From: Pigoraptor vietnamica
Lineage: Eukaryota; Opisthokonta; Filasterea
DNA length: 25,209 nucleotides
Assembly: GCA_943704525.1 (NCBI GenBank)
Contig: CALSCQ010001586.1
Span: 1-25,209 of the forward strand
Direction: 5' to 3'
In this document: one piece after another, positions 18,317 through 25,209 of the stretch
Position numbering within the stretch: position 1 is the stretch's first letter
Layout of the letters: each line of letters starts with the position of its first letter
The notes under the pieces: generated by a model
The model's input: the letters and a program-made list of their open reading frames with translations, nothing else
Database searches by the model: none
Told to the model about the DNA's origin: nothing
Translations under genes and position numbers: made by a program

Positions 18317-20419
18317 CGTCGTCAAGCGGCTCATAGGCGCGGCCATCGGATCCCCACCCGCGGACGGAGGCGCACCGGTGGCCGTCGCCGTGTTCACGAC
18401 GTCCGATGCCGAGGGTTCGGCCACGGTGCGCCATCCGTCCCCCGCGCGGCCTCGCCGACGCCACACTGACATGCAGCTGAGCATCTCCGTGTCGCCGCCG
18501 GTCGTGCCACCGGTTGTGCGGAGATCGTCAGAGAGCTCGCTGGAGCGCGTACGCTCCGCGTCAACGCCCGCGGCGTACTTGCCTTCAGACGCATCCCCGT
18601 CGCTGCAGTCGCTGCAGGAGCGCGACACGGAGGACGACGACACACCGGCGGAGGAGTCTGACGCGGATGCCCTCGACGACGACGAAGGCGACGAATTGGA
18701 GGGAGACGAGGAGGAGGATTTTGATGTGTTTGCCGGCACTTCGGCGCCGGACGGCCAACAGAGCCCTCGCATGGTCAAGGCGGGCGTGCGAAATCACCTT
18801 GCGTCCGTCATTCCTGGCAAGGGAAAGAAGGGTGGGCGGCCGTGTGCTGTGCGGCACGCAAACTGTGTGCAAAGGTACCTGCACTTCCACGTTCCTCCTC
18901 ACCCCGCCAATTGCCCAACGCAGTGCTGTACACCTGCACCGTGTGCAAAAGCACAGCACGCGAGTTTTGTGAGAGTGACGCTTTATCGAGTCTTTCTCAC
19001 CCCGCCAATTGCCCAACGCAGTGCTGTACACTTGCACCGAGTGCAAAAGCACAGCACGCGAGTTTTGTGAGAGTGACGCTTTATCGAGTCTTTCTCACCC
19101 CGCCAATTGCCCAACGCAGTGCTGTACACTTGCACCGAGTGCAACAAGACGATGAAGGCGTACGTGTCGCAGCTGTCGTCAGGCTCGGTGCCCTTTCACC
19201 AGTGCTCTCCATACCAGTCCACGATGCCGGTCGAGATGCGCGCAGCCGCAAAGGTTCGAATGGATGTAGACACAGTTGTCGCGCCACAATAGCCTCTCAA
19301 CTGGAGGCCCTTCCTTCGCAGGTGTCGCAGCAGAACCCCCTGTACACGCCCAGCGCCACTGTGAGCGAGAATCCCCTCTACGACGGCACCATGTCGTTCA
19401 AGATAGCGCAGACGCCCGCGCGCCCAACGTTGGCAGGTGGGTGGGACAGTGCGTCGTAGAGAATTCGCGGCTGTGGGTTGCACGCACGTGCCGTTTACTG
19501 AGTATTACTTGTCGACGACAGAACTCGCTGAAATGCACCGCGTTTTCGGCGTTCCCATTGAGCGCACGTGCCAGTTTACCGGTGGGGACATTCCTCACAT
19601 TGTGAAAGAGCTTATTACCGCCATTACGGCGAGCGGTGGGTCCTCCTCGTTTGCCTGCACTCTGTGTGCGTTGTGTGCTTGAGAGTGTGTGCGGGGTCGT
19701 GAATGTATGCGGTGTTTCGTGTGTTCCGAGACTGTTGCTTATGGGGTGATGTCACTTCAGGGTTGCGCGCCGAAGGTCTTTATCGACTCAGCGGCTCCCA
19801 GGACGACGTCTTGAAAATCAAGACGTGCTATGATCGAGGTGCGAGCGCGTGCGAGCGCAGTGCAGCAGCTCTTTCGTGTGCGGTTGCACTGACACCGTAA
19901 ACTCGCAGGCGACGTCGACGTTGATCTCAGCGAGTCGAGGTGGCCTGACATTCACACGCTGACGGGCGCACTGAAACTCTACTTTCGCGAACTCCCGGAG
20001 CCTCTTGTCACTCGCGCGCTCTACGACGACTGGATACGCGCCGCAGGTACGCAACATTGTCGCTGGCACGTACCGTCAATATCATACTGAATTGAATTTT
20101 CATTACCTCCCGCCCGGCAGACACCACGGACACGGACAAACGGAAAGTGCTTGTGTGCAATCTCATCCAGCGGCTGCCCGCGCCAAACCGCGCCACCCTG
20201 CGCTTCCTCATGTCCCATCTCGTTCGCGTGGCGGCGCTTGCTTCCGAGAACCGAATGGGCACGACCAATCTCGGGATCGTCTTCGGACCGACGCTGTTCT
20301 TGGGCGGCGCGACGGGCAGCGAGACGCCAGAGCAGCTGACGAGGGGCGCGTTCCACACCAAGGCGCTGTCGGCGCTCGTGACCTGGATGCTGGATTCGGG
20401 CGACGCACTCTTTGTGTGA
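18252..20419 (+). CDS. RhoGAP-domain protein with duplicated Cys-motif exons (nine exons)
   Basis: Exons 18252-18831, 18924-18968, 19022-19066, 19120-19253, 19322-19436, 19522-19635, 19761-19838, 19909-20046 and 20121-20419 join to 515 residues. RhoGAPs switch off Rho-family GTPases by supplying an arginine finger; here it is Arg353 in GLRAEGLYRLSGSQDD. The domain (~310-515) continues with LTGALKLYFRELPEPL, LVCNLIQRLPAPNRATLRFL and NRMGTTNLGIVFGPTLF, all typical. The N-terminal ~193 residues are Ser/Pro-rich, then strongly acidic (DALDDDEGDELEGDEEEDF), and probably disordered. Between them lies a short Cys region, YTCTECNKT...FHQC, a possible zinc-binding CxxC...HxxC module. Its first half is encoded by exons 2, 3 and 4, where exons 2 and 3 are tandem copies. 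A linker with two NPLY motifs precedes the GAP domain. The first ATG of the frame is used as start. Confidence 0.9.
18901..19119 (+). repeat. Tandem 98-nt exon-plus-intron duplication in the RhoGAP gene
   Basis: The segment beginning ACCCCGCCAATTGCCCAACG recurs at 18901, 18999 and 19097, a period of 98 nt. Copies are nearly identical. Each full unit carries an acceptor (AACGCAG), a 45-nt exon reading LYTCTVCKSTAREF or LYTCTECKSTAREF, and a 53-nt intron from GTGAGAGT to the next CGCAG. 45 nt is 15 codons, so each copy can be included or skipped without shifting the frame. Confidence 0.85.
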
Positions 20420-21281
20420 AACAGTTGTGCGTTCGGTCCAAATGGTCTGTTTTTGTCCTTCGTTTTGCGTTTGTTTCATAAACCGTGGTTTCTGCATCGG
20501 GCACAGGAACACCCATCGCACCGTGGCACACAAGCGGGGTCGCATAGGGAAGCCCAACCAGGGGTTGTAAGGGCGACGGGCGGTTACCAGTGACGGTTCG
20601 CTTTCACTTTTCAAGCGAATCGGGCCGAATTGGGCGTTATGACGCAGGCAACGGGCGATGTCCGGATAATGCAATTGACCAATAGGAGCATTATCCTCGC
20701 TTATTCGCTACCGGGCGTGGTTTAAACAGCCAATGGGATTGTCTCCTTTGTCACAATAACCCGAACTGGGGCACCGCACTCACGTGGGGGTTTCGCATTG
20801 AAACAAAACGGCGTGCGACGACGCACTCACTCACTTCCACACTGAGACACGCGTGTGTCGTCAGCGCACGAGGGACGACACCCTCCGATGCACAAGAACG
20901 CGCGCTCGCAGGAAGTCATCGAGGGAGCATCATTCGTTTGTGCAGGCTTTGTCCGCTTTTGTTTGTGATTTCTAAATCGAAATCGGCGGCGTTGTTTTGC
21001 CGTGGAGGAGCCATCGACACGCCTACGTTCCCACACGGAGCAACCAGCTCGTTTCGGATCGCGTATGGAACACGCCCAGAAGCTTTTTCGGCGCAGGAGG
21101 TGTCTGCATTTCAGCGGCGGTCGCGCGAGGGGCGAGTTACGCCTTGGTCGCTCTTGCGATGTATAACGGTACGCACGCCCTTCTTGCATAGTTTGCGCAC
21201 CTCGCCATTTCCCCAGTAACTCTCCCTTCCGTCCGCAGGCAGCACGTATCGGAGCCTCCTGCTTGCGTGTGACAGCGCACA
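20420..21281. promoter_or_regulatory. Intergenic region with two CCAAT boxes
   Basis: 862 nt between the RhoGAP stop and the AT-hook gene start. CCAAT occurs at 20679-20683 (GACCAATAGG) and 20730-20734 (AGCCAATGGG), 51 nt apart on the same strand. No coding sequence is convincing, although a long antisense frame crosses the region. The boxes are ~550-600 nt from the annotated ATG, so an untranslated first exon is possible. Confidence 0.4.
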
Positions 21282-24200
21282 ATGATGCAACATGGCTGGC
21301 CCGCGTACGGTCGGCAACCACCCCCTCCGCCTCCGCACGTGGTGCAGGTTGGCGGTAGACGAGAGCGGGTGCTCGTGAGCGGCGAATATGGCGCACCCGT
21401 TGCGCACCCGTTCGCACGGGCGAGTTCCGTGCTGTTGGATGCGCCGCGGTATGCCTACGAGGGGGCGCCTCGAGCAATCGCATCTGCGAACGTCGGCGGT
21501 CCCGTGGTGCAGCACGGCGACAAAGTCCGCGTGCTGTGCCTTCCTGCCGGCACGGTGCCTCTCCCTGCGGAAGTGGCCGTTCCGTCCAACCGATGGAGCG
21601 GGGCACTCACTACCGTGGCGTATGATGCGCCGTACGGTCCCTCGCGCGAGCCGCATGTCATGTGGTCCGGTGCGCCGCCCGTGCCCTTAAGACTGCCCCT
21701 TCCTCACACGCAAGAAGTGTGGACGGACGAGTACCCGGGCTCCTTGCCGCGCCCCGCCGTGTACGTGCGCTCTCCGCCATCACACACGGCCACATCGCTT
21801 GCGCTCGCGGCCCTGTCGGTCGCACCGGAGACGGCCAGGCGCGCCATCCGTCCTCGAGAACTGCCCCCATCCGCTGTCCTCTTGTCTTCCAGCATTCCCC
21901 GCATGCGCTTTCATCCGTATGCGGACAGGCGGCCCTCGCGTCGCGCGGAAGAGTGGAGGGCGCCGCCGTCCGTCGCATACGTTGCCGAGGAATGGCCGCG
22001 TCGCGCTGTCCAACACACGACGCGTGCGCCGCACACTGTTCTCATCGATGCGCCGTATGCTGCGGAATCGCAAGGGCCGGCTTCCATCCCGCTTGTCGTT
22101 CCCCGTGACATCATGCCGCCCGTGCCCGCACCTGTCGTTTTCCCGAGCGCGGTCCTGTGGCCCGGCAATGGGAACGGTCGCTCGCACAGCCACGGACCGC
22201 CTGTGGCGCAGGGGTATCTGCCCGCGGGACGCACCTCGGGCGCATACGACGGCCCCTCCACGATCGCGTACGCTCCTCTGCGAACGGCGCTCGGTGCAGA
22301 CGCATTTGCACACGGCGCGCCGCCTCGGTCCGTTGGGACGCCTGTGCTAGATCGGCATGTTGCGCGCGGGCGTGGCGGTAGCACAGCGCCGGAACCGCCC
22401 ACCCCCATGTCACCGCCCGCGGAACGGGCCTTGGGGCTTGAGGGCGCGAGTGGCAGCGGTGCGTCGGCCGGCACGACGACGGTGCAGACAACAGTTTCTC
22501 TACCGAAGAAGAAGCGCGGGCGCCCGCCGAAGTCCAAGGTGAACGAGCGGCCGTTGGAGGACGTGACGGCGTCCGCACAACGCACGCCGGTCTCCGCGCG
22601 CGCGGTCGACGTGGACATGGAAGGGGGAGTGCACGGATTCGCCACGCCGCCCCCCTCGCGTCGTGTCGCGGACTCGCGAACAGCCTCGAGAAATGACGCG
22701 AGAACACAGGGAAAACGCAAGCGCGCCGTGAGCGACTTGGACGACGCCGGCGCTCTGCGCAGTGTTGCTGTGCGGCTCGACTTCGCCGACGCAACACGCG
22801 TTTCCTCGCCCGAACAGGAGAACCCCCGTGCGCACGCAAGCGAGCCACCCCCACCGTCGGCGCAGCGGGGTGGCGCGGACGGCGCAAGCACGTCGGGCAA
22901 TCCAGACGACGAAACGTCCCCAAGTCCGGCCGCTGCAGTCACGGAGGAGCCGAAGGCTGCGCCGGTCAAGCGAGGGCGCGGGCGGCCGCGGAAGGACAGC
23001 CTCGGGGCGACCGCAACACCCGCGGCTCAGAAGCGAGAGAGCGTCAAAGAGAGGGACAAGAGTGTGCGTGGCGAGGGGCGCCGGCGTGGCCGCCCACGCA
23101 AGCAGGACGGTCCGTCCAAGGCTGCGGTGCTGAGAGCGCGGCTGCGGCGCGTGGAGTCGTCGACTGACGAGGAGTCGGCGACGTCGAGCGAGAGTGACAG
23201 CGACGGGGACTGCGAGCACTTTGACAGCGCGAAGAGGGCGTCGGCGCTGGATGCGGACGGAGAGGCCGCGGTGGCGATGGCGCGGATTGCGCTGGACCCG
23301 CGCGGGAACGGGTCTCACGTGACGAAGGAGAAGGCGATTGAGGCGTGCTGTCCCGTGCAGAGTGCGTGACTTCGCGTGCGCGTCGCTCGTCGGTGTTATG
23401 TCGTCCGCGCTCGATGTCGTTATGCATTGTGTGCGGCGTCGTGCGCAGTGGAAGCACGCCTGTGTGCGTGTGTGTGCATGTATGCATTGTCTTTGTGTGT
23501 GCATGTGTGTACATGTGTGCGCGAGCGCTAGTGCGGTTAATGCGTTGTGCCGTTGCGTTGCAGGCGTAGTCTGCCTCTGCGTGTGTGTTCTGCGCGTCCT
23601 TTCCCGCTAATCACAATCTCTCGAGAGAGTTACACACGTTCCAGTTTCTTTAGCGAGGGCAGTGTGTCACGGCCTTCGTGTGTTCCGTCAGGTGCTTAGA
23701 ACTCACGCATCATCGAACTCGCAGCGTGGGACGTCGACGGCGAGGACTACCGCATGAACTACGAGTGCGAGGGGTGTTCCGGCGCGCTGTACCATTCGCG
23801 TTACTACTGCCGCGACTGCGAAGGCGGGGAGGCCGGTTACGATCTCTGCCTCAAGTGCCTGCAGGTGCCGTTCCGTGCACGTCACCGTTGGCGCACGCAC
23901 GCTTCCCACACATACTCCCACGCACACCCTGCTTCGCGAGAGAGACGCTTGGCGTTGGCGTGTTGTGGTGCATCGCGATTCCGTCTCACTCTGTGTCCGA
24001 CAGGCGTACTTTGACGCCGACGACCACAAGCACCCGCGCGAGTCGTTTTCGCGCGCAGCAGTGAACGGCGATCTCTTCGTCAAGACGATGGACGCCGGCC
24101 TGCGCGTGGACCAAATTGCGATGGACCGTTTCGACAGAAAGGTGGGTGTGCCCGCAACGACGCCTGCCCCGTCGGTGGTCTGCGTGCACGCACGATGGTA

Positions 24201-25173
24201 TGGCCGTCTTCTTCACTGTTGTGCGTGAGTGTGTTATGGGTCGTCATGAGCGCGTGCCATCACTTTCTCGTGCAACGACAAGTGATGCCCAGTGCTTCCG
24301 TAGCGTGCGTCAAAATTGCTTGTGTTATTCAATTCGCGACACTCGCACTGTTATGGTTTCTTACACTGCTCTCGCGGGCGTGTGCAGTGGACCATTGAGG
24401 ACGAGGACGACTGCTTTGTGCGCGAGTGCGCGCTGTGCCGGTTGGACGAGTCGGAGCGTCCAGATGGCTTTGGCGACATGCCGTTCATTGAGCCGCACCC
24501 CCTGATCATTGTGACACCGCGGAAGGTGTGCACTAAGTGCGCTTGGTGTGCGATTGTGTGTGTGCGTGCGTGTGTGTGCGCACGTGTGTGCGTGTGTGTG
24601 CGTATATGTGTGTGTGTGCTTGTGTGTTGTGTGTGCGTATGTGTGTGTGTGTGAGCGTGTGCGTGTGAGCGTGCATACATGACATGCATCGCGATGCGTG
24701 TATATCTCTCCAGCCGAATCTGCCCTCTCACTTTCATCCTTGTTCGACTCGCAGACAAAGAAGGTGTGGGTGCATGACGCGTGCCTGCGTTACTCGCCGG
24801 AGGTCGCCGTGACGGCGAAGGCGCACTGGTTCAACGGAAGTCGCGCAGTGACCCGCGGAAGCAAAATAAGGTGCATTGTGCGTTCTATTGTTACGACACA
24901 CTGATAATCGGTTCACGCGCCTTGTTTTCCATGTAAAAAATGGGCAATGGCGTGCGCGCATAGAGACTGTCGCTCACGTTGAATCCGCCCACACGCGTGC
25001 GCGCTGTTGCGACTGCGCAGGTGTCATACGTGCGAGGAGACTGGCGCAACGATCGGCTGTTTGAACCTGTCGTGCCACGCGAGCTTCCACATCCCGTGCA
25101 CCGGCAAGACGCTCGAGTTCTTCGAAAAGGGTTGCCTCTTCTGGTGCGCCCGATGCGAGCGCGAGAACTACAG
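21282..25173 (+). CDS. Chromatin-associated protein with three AT-hooks, a ZZ finger and an extended PHD domain (3' partial)
   Basis: Exons 21282-23361, 23725-23864, 24004-24141, 24388-24525, 24755-24870 and 25021-25173 are visible (~921 codons). The last ends at a GTGCGT donor, so the gene continues beyond the window. Residues 1-400 are Pro/Arg/Ala/Tyr-rich and probably disordered. AT-hooks, which bind the minor groove of AT-rich DNA, are at ~407 (KKKRGRPPKS), ~562 (VKRGRGRPRK) and ~600 (RRRGRPRKQ). A Glu/Ser-rich acidic stretch follows. Exons 2-3 encode a ZZ-type zinc finger (ECEGCSGALYHSRYYCRDC, YDLCLKC, then HKHP). Exons 4-6 encode an extended PHD (CALCRLDE; VWVHDACLRYSPEV; CHTCEETGATIGC; SCHASFHIPC; FWCARC), a histone or nucleosome reader. 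I infer a nuclear chromatin regulator. The exon 1/2 junction is the least certain: an alternative acceptor at 23716 would need the GT at 23355 as donor. Confidence 0.88.
23461..23522 (+). repeat. TG-rich intronic tract
   Basis: GTGTGCGTGTGTGTGCATGT-type repeats inside intron 1 (23362-23724) of the AT-hook/ePHD gene. Confidence 0.75.
24549..24666 (+). repeat. TG-rich intronic tract
   Basis: About 118 nt of imperfect GTGTGC/GTGTGT repeats inside intron 4 (24526-24754) of the AT-hook/ePHD gene, starting shortly after the GTGTGC donor. Confidence 0.8.
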
Positions 25174-25193
25174 GTGCGTTGGCGGGGGAACGA

Positions 25194-25209
25194 GGGGGGG
25201 GGGGGGGGG
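25194..25209. repeat. Poly-G run at the window end
   Basis: Sixteen consecutive G at the right edge, inside the intron after exon 6 of the AT-hook/ePHD gene. Runs of 13 G also occur at 2096-2108 and 9392-9404. Confidence 0.9.

Noticed and set aside
18901-19119. CRISPR-like array
   Set aside because: The 98-nt tandem units are head-to-tail duplications with splice sites and codons, without spacers, in a eukaryotic gene.
20827-21606. 259-residue minus-strand frame upstream of the AT-hook gene
   Set aside because: Overlaps the start of a well-supported plus-strand gene and shows no recognisable motif; could only be revived by transcript data.

Overview
This is a nuclear, intron-rich, fairly GC-rich eukaryotic window. 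It carries ten spliced or single-exon protein genes that I can support, plus one doubtful small ORF (6429-6701). The genes MKS1 (ciliary transition zone) and POC1 (centriole/basal body) imply an organism that builds flagella or cilia. NDUFA5 implies mitochondrial complex I. RhoGAP, akirin and a UBF-like HMG protein fit a free-living flagellated protist, perhaps on the opisthokont/apusomonad/amoebozoan side, but the sequence alone does not fix the lineage. Introns are mostly 50-200 nt. Donors follow GTG(C/A/G/T)GT far more often than GTAAGT, and acceptors usually end in CGCAG or TGCAG. The sense strand of many introns is GT-rich.

Layout, left to right. 1-154 is a CA microsatellite. 283-1788 (+) is a secreted histidine acid phosphatase with two exons. 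2397-4452 (-) is MKS1 with five exons. 4824-5774 (+) is a small secreted protein of unknown family, head-to-head with MKS1. 5775-7556 is gene-poor, with one weak small ORF and a degenerate repeat. 7557-8609 (+) is akirin with four exons, the last only 11 nt, and a long GT run in intron 3. 9111-11243 (-) is POC1 with eight exons and one GC-AG intron. 11244-12143 is a divergent promoter region with an AT-rich ATACAA-repeat island. 12144-14841 (+) is a UBF-like protein with three HMG boxes and seven exons. 15043-16389 (-) is a TIM-barrel sugar isomerase/epimerase-like protein with five exons. 16789-17865 (-) is NDUFA5 with four exons. 17866-18251 is a divergent promoter with a CRE/ATF cluster. 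18252-20419 (+) is a RhoGAP protein with nine exons, containing a tandemly duplicated 98-nt exon-plus-intron unit. 20420-21281 is an intergenic region with CCAAT boxes. From 21282 (+) to beyond the window end runs a chromatin protein with three AT-hooks, a ZZ finger and an extended PHD domain.

The genes are ordinary housekeeping and regulatory neighbours, not an operon-like system. Several pairs share divergent promoters: MKS1 with the secreted protein, POC1 with the UBF-like gene, and NDUFA5 with RhoGAP. Exon boundaries were placed by hand from reading frame, splice dinucleotides and family similarity. All joined frames close without internal stops. The most notable observation is the in-frame tandem exon duplication in the RhoGAP gene.
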